Assembly (NCBI RefSeq): GCF_030605225.1
Contig: NZ_JAUWAV010000004.1
Coordinates: 58,847 to 122,846, forward strand
Direction of reading: 5' to 3'
DNA from: Geoalkalibacter sp.
GTDB lineage: Bacteria; Desulfobacterota; Desulfuromonadia; Desulfuromonadales; Geoalkalibacteraceae
Length of the DNA: 64,000 nucleotides
Shown here: positions 19,998 through 28,946 of the stretch, in pieces
Numbering within the stretch: the first letter of the stretch is position 1
Layout: each line of letters starts with the position of its first letter
Notes under the pieces: model-generated
Told to the model about the DNA's origin: nothing
What the model saw: the letters and a program-made list of their open reading frames with translations, nothing else
Database searches by the model: none
Made by a program: the position numbers and the translations under genes

Positions 19998-21371
19998 GTG
20001 AAGAAGCGTTTTTTAGGTTGGTTCGTGCCGTTTTTTGTCATGGCGGCGCTGGTGATGGCGGGTTGTGGGGAGATTGGCGGCGGGGATGACCCTGCTCCTG
20101 GCATCGTGCCCACCAATAACCATACCATCATAGATCCTCGTGCGACCAGTGTACGCGCCATGCTTGATCTTCAAGTGGACTTAGGCGATCTTGTCAATCG
20201 TCCCGTGGAAACCTGGTGGTACACTAGGGCTACTGCCATCAATGATGCCGGCATTGTGGTCGGACAGAGCAATATGGGGAGCATTGTCAAGGCTGCCTTT
20301 GCCTGGGACCCTGCAAATGGGTCCATGGAATTTGTGGGCATACATTCAGCCACTGGTTTTATCTATAGCGAAGCGGTCGGAATCAACAATAACGGTTTGA
20401 TTCTTGCTAATTCGACAACCGGAGTAGATTGGCCGGATGAACAGGAAAAGCGTGCATTTTTGTATGATTTTGTGCAGAAGGATCATCAGGATTTGCATGT
20501 TTTTCGGTACCGTAATGCCGAAGGTGTGTTGGTCGATGGCGGCGGCGATTTTTCAGAAGCTGTAGCTATAAATAACCAGAACGAAATTATTCTGACCGCT
20601 GACTTTCCAGGTGGACGGAGTGGTTTTTTTTGGGATGGATCAACTTATGATTTAGATGGTGTACCAATTTTTTCACAGCTTGGGAGGATACTTGGCCAAG
20701 ATAGTGAAGCTGTTGCAATTAACAATAAACGACAAGCTGTTGTGAATTCAGGAAGTACGGCTGTTTTTCACGACCTCAATATTAATGCAGTGGAATCCCT
20801 GAACTATCTACCTGGCGCGACCGAAACCAGAGCTATAGCAATGAACGATTCCGGGCATGTAGTTGGTGTGTCTGGCGAGCAAGGTTTCTTCTGGCGCGGT
20901 GGCGCAATGTATCCTATGGGGCATCTCGGTGGGGGCACCAGCGAACCGGTTGCCATCAATAACAATGACTTGGTGGCCGGGAATTCAACCCGCTCGGAGG
21001 GTATGACCCGCGCCGTTCTCTGGTGGCTGGGCGAGGATGGTCGCGGAAGAATGCGGGATTTGGGCACCCTGGGGGGCGAAAACAGTTTTGTTACCGGCAT
21101 CAACGACGCCGGTCAGGTGGTCGGGTATTCAGAAACGGGCAAACTCTATACCGAAGGCGCCACCACGGTTAGGGAAGTGCGGGCATTTCTTTGGGATAAC
21201 GGCGTGATGTACGATCTCGGGGTGCACGACGAATTATACAATTATCCCTTCGTCAAGCCTTTCCCCTTTAGCGAGGCAGTCGCAATCAATAACAAAGGCG
21301 AGATAGCTGGTAATTCCCACGCCATCAATAATCACTATCGAGGCTTTTATTTGAAGCCCGTTTTTCCCTAG
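19998..21371 (+). CDS. HAF-repeat extracellular lipoprotein
   Basis: GTG start after a strong GAGGAGG site. The signal peptide ends in lipobox ALVMAGC (Cys ~23), so it is likely a surface or outer-membrane lipoprotein. The 457-residue body holds about eight degenerate repeats of the form AINNxGxIVGxS ([48 protein letters not shown] and others), each followed by a FxWDxG strand, as in the HAF beta-propeller-like family. Base composition and codon use are clearly more AT-rich than its neighbours, suggesting transfer. No biochemical role is known to me. Confidence 0.75.
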   Translation: MKKRFLGWFVPFFVMAALVMAGCGEIGGGDDPAPGIVPTNNHTIIDPRATSVRAMLDLQVDLGDLVNRPVETWWYTRATAINDAGIVVGQSNMGSIVKAAFAWDPANGSMEFVGIHSATGFIYSEAVGINNNGLILANSTTGVDWPDEQEKRAFLYDFVQKDHQDLHVFRYRNAEGVLVDGGGDFSEAVAINNQNEIILTADFPGGRSGFFWDGSTYDLDGVPIFSQLGRILGQDSEAVAINNKRQAVVNSGSTAVFHDLNINAVESLNYLPGATETRAIAMNDSGHVVGVSGEQGFFWRGGAMYPMGHLGGGTSEPVAINNNDLVAGNSTRSEGMTRAVLWWLGEDGRGRMRDLGTLGGENSFVTGINDAGQVVGYSETGKLYTEGATTVREVRAFLWDNGVMYDLGVHDELYNYPFVKPFPFSEAVAINNKGEIAGNSHAINNHYRGFYLKPVFP

Positions 21372-21808
21372 AGGCGTTTTATAAAGGCATCTCTAATAAT
21401 AACCGCATGATCAAAACACAGCGGCGCGGGCAGGGCATCGAGATCGAAGAGCCTGGCCCGCGCCGCGTCGTCTCCGCCCTCCAATTTGCCCTGGCCCTCG
21501 GCGATGAACACAAACGAGATATTGTGCTGGCGCGGATCGCGGTCGGGGTTGGAGTAGGCGCGAAACTGGCGCAGATTGACCAGATCCAGCCCCGTTTCTT
21601 CCTTCGCTTCGCGCACCGCTGCCGCCTCAAGGCTCTCACCGTAATCGACGAAGCCGCCGGGCAGCGCCCAACCCAGGGGCGGGTTCTTGCGCTCGATGAG
21701 CACGATCCGGTTTCCGACGCGGATGATGATGTCGACGGTGGGGAAGGGGTTGCGAAAGGTTTTGACGGGCGCACCGCATTGCGGGCAGATCAAGGTTTCA
21801 CCAGGCAT
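21368..21808 (-). CDS. Nudix hydrolase with zinc ribbon
   Basis: This 146-residue protein has an N-terminal zinc ribbon half (CPQCGAP), a beta segment and a full Nudix box [26 protein letters not shown] (residues ~54-79; Gx5Ex7REUxEExGU pattern). Such enzymes hydrolyse nucleoside diphosphate derivatives such as ADP-ribose; the exact substrate cannot be read. The start is ATG 21808 with GAGAAG upstream; the frame stays open into the tRNA-Leu gene, but that extension is not coding. It converges with the HAF gene. Confidence 0.85.
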   Translation of the reverse strand: MPGETLICPQCGAPVKTFRNPFPTVDIIIRVGNRIVLIERKNPPLGWALPGGFVDYGESLEAAAVREAKEETGLDLVNLRQFRAYSNPDRDPRQHNISFVFIAEGQGKLEGGDDAARARLFDLDALPAPLCFDHAVIIRDAFIKRL

Positions 21809-21837
21809 GGGCTTCTCTCCCGTGGGTCTATTTATGA

Positions 21838-21868
21838 TTGACACAACAAATCCACTCTGTTGCATAAT
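21838..21868 (+). promoter_or_regulatory. Predicted promoter of tRNA-Leu
   Basis: TTGACA (21838-21843), 19 bases, then CATAAT (21863-21868), ending 13 bases before the mature tRNA start. The spacer is longer than ideal. Confidence 0.5.
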
Positions 21869-21881
21869 AGCACCCTGCCGC

Positions 21882-21970
21882 GCCCGGGTGGTGGAATTGG
21901 TAGACACAAGAGACTTAAAATCTCTCGGGGGGTAACCCCTGTGCGGGTTCGATTCCCGCCTCGGGCACCA
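21882..21970 (+). tRNA. tRNA-Leu (anticodon TAA)
   Basis: An 89-base class II tRNA with encoded CCA. The acceptor stem pairs GCCCGGG with CTCGGGC. The anticodon stem AGAGA/TCTCT encloses CTTAAAA with TAA at 21916-21918. A long variable arm follows (CTCGGGGGGTAACCCCTG), then the T-arm GCGGGTTCGATTCCCGC. It reads UUA, a rare codon in this high-GC sequence. I saw no second copy of its 3' end in the window, so no integration site is indicated. Confidence 0.97.
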
Positions 21971-21976
21971 AGAACT

Positions 21977-22015
21977 AAATGGTTTCAGCTCTTTGTGCAC
22001 TGAAACCATTTTTTG
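21977..22015 (+). terminator. Terminator after tRNA-Leu
   Basis: A 12-bp stem (21977-21988 with 22000-22011) and 11-base loop followed by a T-run just after the tRNA. Confidence 0.8.
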
Positions 22016-22207
22016 TATTGCTGAGCAACGCGCAGTTCGCTCGTGACACACTTTTTATCGTCCGATTTTTTGGGGGACCCTTTCTGGGGGATGGATTGAG
22101 CGAACCCCGCGGCGAATTCAGGCGGATTGCTTGCCCTTGCCGCAAAGTTGCATTTTGCCGTCGATTGGGCTAAATTGCCTGCTTTCACACAGCGGGCGAG
22201 GTGGGTG

Positions 22208-23284
22208 ATGGCAGAGGACAAGCTGGCGCCGTTGCGGCAAAAAATCGATGAAATCGACGACCGGATTCTGGATCTGCTCAACGAGCGGGCCAAGGTGGTC
22301 ATCGAGGTGGGCCTTGCCAAGGCCGGGGAGAAGAAGGAATTCTACGTCCCCAGTCGAGAGCAGGCTATTTATCGGCGCCTGAGCGAGAGCAATCCCGGCC
22401 CTTTTCCCGCCGAGGCCATCAAGCGCGTCTATCGTGAAATCATCTCCGCCTGCCTGTCTCTCGAAGAGCCCATGAAAGTGGCGTTTCTCGGTCCCCAGGC
22501 GACCTTCACCCACGTCGCCGCCATGCAGCAGTTCGGCCTTTCGGCCGGTTTGGTGCCCCTGAAAAGCATTTCCGCCGTGTTCGAGGAAGTGCAGCGCGGC
22601 CGCGCTCATTACGGCGTGGTGCCGGTGGAGAATTCCAACGAGGGCATCGTCTCCCATACCCTCGACATGTTCATGAATTCCGATCTCAAGGTGAGTGCTG
22701 AGATCCAGCTGGAGATTTCACACGATCTGCTCTCGCGTAGCGGCCGCCTCGAGGACGTGCGCAAGGTGGTGTCCCATCCCCAGGCCCTGGCCCAGTGCCG
22801 GCGCTGGTTGGAAGAGAATCTGCCCGAGGTGCCCCTGGTGGATGTGGCGAGTACCGCTCTGGCCGCGCAGATGGCCACGGAGGACGAGAGCGCGGCGGCG
22901 ATTGCCAGCGAGATGGCCGCTTCGTTTTACGGGTTGCAGGTGGTCAAGGCGAAGATCGCCGACAACCCCAACAATTACACGCGCTTTCTCGTGGTGGGGC
23001 GCAACACGCCCGAGCGCAGCGGCAAGGACAAGACCTCCATCATGTTCAGCGTCAAGGACGAACCGGGGATCCTTTACCGTATGCTCGAGCCCTTCAGCAA
23101 GCGCCAGATCAACCTGAGCAAGATCGAGAGCCGGCCTCTCAAGTCCAAGGCCTGGGAATATATATTTTTTCTTGATCTGGAAGGGCATCTGGCCGATCCA
23201 CTGGTCGCCGAGGCGATCGGTGAACTGCGGCAGCACTGCCAGTTTCTCAAGGTTCTTGGCTCCTATCCCAAAGCGCGCTCCTGA
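22208..23284 (+). CDS. pheA: Bifunctional chorismate mutase / prephenate dehydratase
   Basis: It makes phenylpyruvate from chorismate via prephenate. Chorismate mutase AroQ domain at residues ~1-88 (LRQKIDEIDDRILDLLNERA); prephenate dehydratase at ~93-270 (VAFLGPQATFTHVAA, PVENSNEGIVSHT, NNYTRFLVVG). The C-terminal ACT domain (~280-355, SIMFSVKDEPGILYRML, with ESRP) mediates phenylalanine feedback. Length is 358. It heads the pheA-tyrA-aroA-cmk-ispH run with short gaps, preceded by a 190-base spacer after the tRNA terminator. Confidence 0.95.
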   Translation: MAEDKLAPLRQKIDEIDDRILDLLNERAKVVIEVGLAKAGEKKEFYVPSREQAIYRRLSESNPGPFPAEAIKRVYREIISACLSLEEPMKVAFLGPQATFTHVAAMQQFGLSAGLVPLKSISAVFEEVQRGRAHYGVVPVENSNEGIVSHTLDMFMNSDLKVSAEIQLEISHDLLSRSGRLEDVRKVVSHPQALAQCRRWLEENLPEVPLVDVASTALAAQMATEDESAAAIASEMAASFYGLQVVKAKIADNPNNYTRFLVVGRNTPERSGKDKTSIMFSVKDEPGILYRMLEPFSKRQINLSKIESRPLKSKAWEYIFFLDLEGHLADPLVAEAIGELRQHCQFLKVLGSYPKARS

Positions 23285-23292
23285 GGTCGACG

Positions 23293-24165
23293 GTGACGGA
23301 CAATTCTCTTTACATTCCCCGTCTGGCGGTGGTCGGCGTCGGACTGATCGGTGGTTCCCTGGCTCTGGCATTGCGCGAGGCGGGGGCGGTGGGTGAAGTC
23401 ATCGGCATCGGCCGCGGGCCGGCCAATCTGGAGAAAGCCCTGGAACTGGGCATCGTCGATCGCATCACGCAGGATGTGGTCGAGGGCACCCGGGAGGCGG
23501 ATCTGGTGTTTCTCGCCACGCCGGTGTGCAAGATCGGCGAGGTGGCGTCGGCGATCATGCCGCATCTCAAGGCGGGCGTGGTGCTGACCGACGGCGGCAG
23601 CGTCAAGGCAAGCGTGATCGCCGAAATCGAGCCGCTGCTGCGCCCCGGCGTCGCCTTCGTACCGGGGCATCCCATCGCCGGCACCGAACAGAGCGGCGCC
23701 GAGGCGGCTTTCGCCACCCTCTATCGCAAGCGGCGCTGCATTCTCACGCCCACGGCGCGCACCGACGCGCAAGCCCTTGATCTGGTGCGGCGCATGTGGC
23801 GGCTGGCGGGCAGCGAGGTGGTGGTGATGGATGCGGAAAAACACGACCGGGTTCTGGCCGCCATCAGCCATCTGCCGCACATGGTGGCTTATTCCTTGGT
23901 CAACGCTGTGGGTTCCTACGACCGCTACGAGGAAAACATCCTGGAGTATTCCGCCGGCGGTTTTCGCGATTTTACCCGCATCGCCTCCTCTGATCCGACC
24001 ATGTGGCGCGACATCGCCCTGACCAACCGTGAGGCGCTCATCGAAATGATGGAGCGCTTCGAGCGCTTTTTGGCCGAACTTAAGGAAGATGTGCGCCAAG
24101 GTGCGGGCGATAAGCTTTTTGAATTTTTTCAGCGCTCCAAGGACTTGCGCGACAACATCTTGTGA
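23293..24165 (+). CDS. tyrA: Prephenate dehydrogenase
   Basis: It oxidises prephenate to 4-hydroxyphenylpyruvate with NAD(P) for tyrosine synthesis. The Rossmann motif VGVGLIGGSLALALRE, the family block GHPIAGTEQSGAEAA and the late HMVAYSLVNA helix are present. Length is 290 with no ACT domain. GTG start nine bases after pheA. Cyclohexadienyl (arogenate) activity cannot be excluded from sequence. Confidence 0.93.
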   Translation: MTDNSLYIPRLAVVGVGLIGGSLALALREAGAVGEVIGIGRGPANLEKALELGIVDRITQDVVEGTREADLVFLATPVCKIGEVASAIMPHLKAGVVLTDGGSVKASVIAEIEPLLRPGVAFVPGHPIAGTEQSGAEAAFATLYRKRRCILTPTARTDAQALDLVRRMWRLAGSEVVVMDAEKHDRVLAAISHLPHMVAYSLVNAVGSYDRYEENILEYSAGGFRDFTRIASSDPTMWRDIALTNREALIEMMERFERFLAELKEDVRQGAGDKLFEFFQRSKDLRDNIL

Positions 24166-24199
24166 GGCGGCGCCTTTGGCCGCCGGTGAGACGCCGACC

Positions 24200-25492
24200 A
24201 TGACCCAATCCCTGACCGTCAGCCCCTCTCGCGGATTACGCGGTGAAATCACCGTGCCCGGCGACAAATCGATTTCCCACCGCTCCATCATGCTTGGTTC
24301 TCTTGCCGAGGGCACCACCTGCGTGCACGGCTTTCTCGAAGGCGAGGACAATCTCTCGACCCTCAAGGCTTTTCAGGCCATGGGCGTGAACATCACCCGC
24401 CGCTCCGACGGGGTGCTGGAGATCGAGGGCCGCGGGCTGCATGGCCTGCGCGAGCCCGCCGATGTGCTCGATTGCGGCAATTCGGGCACGACCATGCGTC
24501 TGATGACCGGTCTGCTCGCGGCGCAGCGCTTTTTCTCGGTGCTGACCGGCGATCAGTATCTGCGAAAACGTCCCATGAAGCGGGTGGTTGAACCCCTGGC
24601 CGCCATGGGAGCGCGCATCTGGGGTCGCGACGGCGCAGCGCGGGCGCCCCTGGCGATCAACGGCGCCGCTTTGCGCGGGATCGAATATCGCTCGGCCATC
24701 GCCAGCGCCCAGGTTAAATCGGCTCTGCTCCTGGCCGGTTTGTACGCAGAGGGCGAGACCACCGTCCACGAACCCCATCTGTCGCGCGATCACAGTGAGC
24801 GCATGCTGGCGTTTTTCGGCGCCGAGGTGCGTTCCTTCGCCGGCGGCGTGACCATCCGCCCCGAGCCGCGTTTGGAAGGGCGCGAGGTGCGGGTGCCCGG
24901 CGACATCTCCTCGGCGGCCTTCTTTCTGGTGGCGGCGCTCATCACGCCGGGCTCGGAGCTGCTGGTGCGCAACGTCGGCATCAATCCGACCCGCAGCGGC
25001 ATCCTCGATATCCTGCGGAGCATGGGCGGCGATCTGCAACTGCTCGACGAGCGCACGCTCTCCGGAGAGCCGGTGGCCGATGTGCTGGTGCGCGCCAGTG
25101 CCTTGCGCGGGGTGGAAATCGGTGGTGATCTGGTGCCGCGGGCCATCGACGAGTTTCCGGTGATCAGCGTCGCGGCGGCTCTGGCCGAAGGAACGACCCT
25201 CATCCGCGATGCACAGGAGTTGCGTGTGAAGGAAACCGACCGCATCGCCGCCATGGTCGGCGAACTAGGCAGCCTCGGCGCGCGCGTCGAGGCGCTGGAA
25301 GACGGCATGCGCATCGAAGGCGTCGCAGGTTTGCAGGGTGCTCGGGTGCGCTCCCACGGCGATCACCGCATCGCCATGAGCATGGCGGTGGCCGCTCTGC
25401 GCGCCGCGGCTCCGGTGACCATCGAGGACACCGCCTGTACCGCCACCTCATTTCCCAATTTCTGGCAACTTCTCGAACAGGTGAGAGCGTAA
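24200..25492 (+). CDS. aroA: 3-phosphoshikimate 1-carboxyvinyltransferase (EPSP synthase)
   Basis: It adds the enolpyruvyl group of PEP to shikimate-3-phosphate. Seen are PGDKSISHRSIML, NSGTTMRLMTGLLA, the RKRPMKRVVEPL loop, and the catalytic DEFPVISVAAALAEG and RVKETDRI segments. The start is ATG 24200, giving 430 residues; the frame remains open upstream through the end of tyrA, but the N-terminus MTQSLTVSPSRGLRGEITVP fits the family. The Gly in NSGTT is the class I form. Confidence 0.95.
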   Translation: MTQSLTVSPSRGLRGEITVPGDKSISHRSIMLGSLAEGTTCVHGFLEGEDNLSTLKAFQAMGVNITRRSDGVLEIEGRGLHGLREPADVLDCGNSGTTMRLMTGLLAAQRFFSVLTGDQYLRKRPMKRVVEPLAAMGARIWGRDGAARAPLAINGAALRGIEYRSAIASAQVKSALLLAGLYAEGETTVHEPHLSRDHSERMLAFFGAEVRSFAGGVTIRPEPRLEGREVRVPGDISSAAFFLVAALITPGSELLVRNVGINPTRSGILDILRSMGGDLQLLDERTLSGEPVADVLVRASALRGVEIGGDLVPRAIDEFPVISVAAALAEGTTLIRDAQELRVKETDRIAAMVGELGSLGARVEALEDGMRIEGVAGLQGARVRSHGDHRIAMSMAVAALRAAAPVTIEDTACTATSFPNFWQLLEQVRA

Positions 25493-25497
25493 GCACT

Positions 25498-26187
25498 TTG
25501 AACAAGCGACCCATCGTTGCCATCGACGGGCCTTCCGGGGCCGGCAAGAGCACCATCAGCAAACTGTTGGCCGAGCGCCTTGGATTTGCCCACATCGATA
25601 CCGGGGCCATGTACCGTTGCGTGGCGCTCGCGGCGCTGCGGCGCGGCATCGATCCCGGCGATGAAGCGGCCCTGGGTGCCCTGAGCCTGGCACTGAACAT
25701 TGAATTTCGTCGTCGCGACGGCGAGCAGCGGGTTTTTCTCGACGGCGAGGACGTCAGCGCCGCCATCCGCACACCCGAGGTGAGCCTGCTCACCTCTCGT
25801 GTTTCGTCGGTGGCCGGCGTGCGCGACAATCTGGTCGAGCTGCAGCGTCGCATGGGCGAAAGGGGCGGGGTGGTGCTCGAAGGTCGCGATATCGGGACGG
25901 TGGTGTTTCCCCGGGCCGAGGCCAAGTTTTTTCTCACCGCTTCGGCGCGCGAACGCGGCCGGAGACGCTACCTCGAACTTCGGGACAAGGGCCTGGTCGT
26001 GGATTTGGAAACCACCATCGCCGAAGTGGAGGCGCGCGACGCCGCCGACAGCTCGCGCCGGCACTCCCCTCTGGCGCAGGCGCGCGACGCGGTGCTCATC
26101 GATTCGACGGGACTCAGCATCGAAGAGGTCGTCGCACGCATGGAGGCGCTGGTCGGCGCTTGCCGCGCGGGGCGGGAGGAGGCCTGA
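25498..26187 (+). CDS. cmk: Cytidylate kinase
   Basis: It phosphorylates CMP/dCMP with ATP. The Walker loop AIDGPSGAGKSTISK is at the N-terminus, followed by AHIDTGAMYRCVALAA and GRDIGTVVFPRAEAKFFLTA. The 229-residue length is normal. It starts with TTG 25498, five bases after aroA, with only a weak ribosome site, so it may depend on coupling. Its TGA overlaps the ispH ATG. Confidence 0.93.
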   Translation: MNKRPIVAIDGPSGAGKSTISKLLAERLGFAHIDTGAMYRCVALAALRRGIDPGDEAALGALSLALNIEFRRRDGEQRVFLDGEDVSAAIRTPEVSLLTSRVSSVAGVRDNLVELQRRMGERGGVVLEGRDIGTVVFPRAEAKFFLTASARERGRRRYLELRDKGLVVDLETTIAEVEARDAADSSRRHSPLAQARDAVLIDSTGLSIEEVVARMEALVGACRAGREEA

Positions 26188-27032
26188 TGGCGATCACCAT
26201 CCTGCTGGCGCGCAGCGCCGGTTTTTGTTTCGGGGTCAAACGGGCGACGCGCATGGCTTTTGAGGCCGCTGAATCCCATGACGGCATCTGCTCCCTGGGG
26301 CCGATCATCCATTCCCCCCAACTGGTTGAAAAGCTCGAAGAAAAAGGGGTGGTGGTGGTCGATGCCGTGGCCGACATCCCCGAAGGCGCGGTGATCATCC
26401 GCTCCCATGGCGTGACCAGTGGGGAGCTTCGTGAAATCAACGCCCGTAACCTTGAGGTGGTGGACGCGACCTGTCCCTTCGTCAAGAGCGCCCAGGATCA
26501 TGCGGCATTGCTCAGCCGCGAGGGCTATGTGGTGGTGCTGGTGGGTGAGGGCGAGCATCCCGAAGTGCAGGGGATTTTGTCCTACGCGGAAAACACCGAG
26601 GTGTTCGTCGTCGGCGCCCCGGCCGACGCCGAGGCGATTCCCCGGCGTAAGCGGCTGGGGCTGATCGCCCAGACCACCCAATCGTTTGAAACTCTTCGCC
26701 AGGTGGCCGATATCTGCCTCAAGAAATGCCAGGAGCTGCGTATCTTCAACACCATCTGCGATGCGACCAGCGTGCGCCAGGAAGAAGCGCGCGACATCGC
26801 CGGCAAGGCCGAACTGGTGCTGGTGATCGGTGGCTTCAACAGCGCCAACACCACCCGATTGGCGCAGATCTGCCGTGAAATCCAGCCTCGCACCTATCAC
26901 ATCGAAACGGCCGAGCAATTGCAGTCGGAATGGTTCAAGGGGATCGGCATTGTTGGGATCACCGCAGGGGCGTCGACCCCGCGCTGGCTCATCGAGGACG
27001 TGATCCGCGGGGTGGAAACCTTGTCCAATTAA
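26187..27032 (+). CDS. ispH: 4-hydroxy-3-methylbut-2-enyl diphosphate reductase
   Basis: This is the last step of the MEP isoprenoid pathway: a [4Fe-4S] enzyme giving IPP and DMAPP. Three cluster Cys lie in AGFCFGVKRA, VDATCPFVK and NTICDATSVRQEE. The catalytic GEGEHPEVQG and TTQS segments and the C-terminal GITAGASTPRWLIEDVI are present. At 281 residues this is the short form, not fused to ribosomal S1; the separate rpsA gene follows directly. Confidence 0.96.
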   Translation: MAITILLARSAGFCFGVKRATRMAFEAAESHDGICSLGPIIHSPQLVEKLEEKGVVVVDAVADIPEGAVIIRSHGVTSGELREINARNLEVVDATCPFVKSAQDHAALLSREGYVVVLVGEGEHPEVQGILSYAENTEVFVVGAPADAEAIPRRKRLGLIAQTTQSFETLRQVADICLKKCQELRIFNTICDATSVRQEEARDIAGKAELVLVIGGFNSANTTRLAQICREIQPRTYHIETAEQLQSEWFKGIGIVGITAGASTPRWLIEDVIRGVETLSN

Positions 27033-27140
27033 AGGTTTGTTTTTTCCATCACTTTGTGCTATTTTCCCTTCCTATTGTTCGGGAAGGACAGAGAAACCTG
27101 CTGAAAATCGGCAGGAAAATCGCTAGGGGGAACCGCTTTA

Positions 27141-28877
27141 ATGGTCGAAAACAAGGGTACGATCAACCACGAAGACGAATTCATGGACAGGGACGAAGAA
27201 CTCGAGGATGCGGAAACGTTTGCCGAACTTCTCGACAGCACCCACAAGGCTCTCAAGCCCGGGGAAGTTGTCAAGGGCGTCGTCGTGCAGATGAATCCCG
27301 ACTCGGTGGTCGTCGACGTCGGCTACAAATCCGAGGGGATCATCTCCCTTAACGAGTTTGCCGAGGACGGCGGCGCGAGCCAGATCAAGATCGGCAGCGA
27401 GTTCGATGTTCTTTTTGAGGGAACCGACAGTGAAACGGGTCTGGTTCGCCTGTCCAAGCGCAAGGCCGACCAGCAGAAAGTCTGGAACAGCCTGGAAGAG
27501 GGGGCCGTTGTCGAGGGACGAATTCTCTCCCGCATCAAGGGGGGGCTCTCCGTCGATATCGGCGTCAATGCCTTCCTGCCCGGCTCCCAGGTGGATCTGC
27601 GGCCGGTGCGCAATCTGGAGAAGATGATCGGCGAGCTTTACAAATTCAAGATCATCAAGCTCAACAAGCGTCGTGGCAATATCGTTCTCTCGCGCCGGGT
27701 GCTGCTTGAAGACGAGCGCGAGAACCTGCGCGGCAAGACCCTGGCCAATATCGAGGAAGGCAAGATCGCCGAGGGCGTGGTCAAAAACCTCACCGACTAC
27801 GGCGCGTTCATCGATCTCGGCGGCATCGACGGTCTGCTGCACATCACCGACATGTCCTGGGGCCGCGTCAATCATCCCTCCGATATTCTCAATGTCGGTG
27901 ACCGCATCAAGGTCAAGATCCTCAAATTCGATCAGGAAAAAGAGCGCGTCTCCCTGGGTCTCAAGCAGATCGCTCCCGATCCCTGGGAGGAAGCGGCCGG
28001 CAAGTATCCCGTCGGCGCGCGGGTGTCCGGCAAGGTGGTGAGCCTGACCGACTACGGCGCTTTCGTCGAGTTGGAGGAGGGGGTCGAAGGTCTGATCCAT
28101 GTCTCGGAAATGAGTTGGACCAAGCGTATCAAGCACCCCAACAAGCTGCTCAATATCGGCGACGTGGTGGAGTCCATGGTGCTGGCCGTGGATGCCGACA
28201 ATCGTCGCATCTCCCTCGGCCTCAAGCAGGTCGAACCCAATCCCTGGGACATCATCGGCGAGAAGTTTCCGGTGGGCACCATCATCGAGGGCCAGGTCAA
28301 GAATATCACCGATTTCGGCATCTTTGTCGGCGTCGATGAGGGCATCGACGGGCTGGTGCACATCTCCGACATCTCCTGGATCAAGCGCATCAAGCATCCG
28401 TCCGAAGTCTACAAGAAGGGCGATACGGTCAAGGCCGTGGTGCTCAATATCGACCGGGACAACGAGCGTTTCTCCCTCGGCATCAAGCAGCTTGCCTCCG
28501 ATCCCTGGGATTCCATTCCCCAGCGTTACCGTCCGGGGACCATCGTGCGCGGCAAGGTGACTTCGGTGACCGATTTCGGGATCTTCCTGGAGATCGAGGA
28601 AGGCATCGAAGGGCTGATCCATGTTTCCGAGATCAGCAAGGAGAAGATCGATACGCCCAAGACCTTTGCCAAACTCGGCGACGACCTGGAAGCCGTGGTG
28701 CTCAATGTCGACACCGAGGATCGCAAGATCGGGCTGTCCATCAAAAAGCTCTCGGACCAGAAGGAAAAGGCCGAAGTCGATGCTTATCTGGGTTCCCAGA
28801 AAGAGGCGACTTCGAGTCTTGGCGCTCTGCTGCAAGGGGCGATGAACAAGGCCGCCGAAGACAAGAAAGACGACTGA
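27141..28877 (+). CDS. rpsA: 30S ribosomal protein S1
   Basis: The 578-residue protein has six S1 RNA-binding domains, starting near residues 40, 120, 205, 290, 377 and 464; repeated blocks include LTDYGAFIDLGGIDGLLHI, ITDFGIFVGVDEGIDGLVHI and VTDFGIFLEIEEGIEGLIHV. The acidic N-terminus binds the ribosome. S1 melts mRNA at the 30S platform. Two small hairpins (27068-27089 and 27099-27117) sit in the 5' leader and could serve autoregulation, which is speculative. Confidence 0.96.
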   Translation: MVENKGTINHEDEFMDRDEELEDAETFAELLDSTHKALKPGEVVKGVVVQMNPDSVVVDVGYKSEGIISLNEFAEDGGASQIKIGSEFDVLFEGTDSETGLVRLSKRKADQQKVWNSLEEGAVVEGRILSRIKGGLSVDIGVNAFLPGSQVDLRPVRNLEKMIGELYKFKIIKLNKRRGNIVLSRRVLLEDERENLRGKTLANIEEGKIAEGVVKNLTDYGAFIDLGGIDGLLHITDMSWGRVNHPSDILNVGDRIKVKILKFDQEKERVSLGLKQIAPDPWEEAAGKYPVGARVSGKVVSLTDYGAFVELEEGVEGLIHVSEMSWTKRIKHPNKLLNIGDVVESMVLAVDADNRRISLGLKQVEPNPWDIIGEKFPVGTIIEGQVKNITDFGIFVGVDEGIDGLVHISDISWIKRIKHPSEVYKKGDTVKAVVLNIDRDNERFSLGIKQLASDPWDSIPQRYRPGTIVRGKVTSVTDFGIFLEIEEGIEGLIHVSEISKEKIDTPKTFAKLGDDLEAVVLNVDTEDRKIGLSIKKLSDQKEKAEVDAYLGSQKEATSSLGALLQGAMNKAAEDKKDD

Positions 28878-28900
28878 GCGGTCTTCGGATGATTGTCCGA

Positions 28901-28930
28901 GCCCCCGGCGTATGTGCCGGGGGCTTGTTT
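28901..28930 (+). terminator. Terminator after rpsA
   Basis: A perfect 9-bp GC stem GCCCCCGGC/GCCGGGGGC with a 6-base loop followed by TTGTTTT, immediately upstream of the sppA ribosome site. Confidence 0.85.
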
Positions 28931-28946
28931 TGATCCGAAAGAAGCC

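Noticed and set aside
21882..21970. tRNA-Leu as an integration site for a genomic island
   Set aside because: No second copy of the tRNA 3' end and no integrase gene in the window.
21809..22051. N-terminal extension of the Nudix protein through the tRNA-Leu gene
   Set aside because: The extra residues are the antisense translation of the tRNA; the true start at 21808 has a ribosome site and fits the family.
28893..28946. Upstream start for sppA
   Set aside because: It would place the rpsA terminator hairpin inside the coding sequence; ATG 28947 has a ribosome site and starts the membrane anchor correctly.
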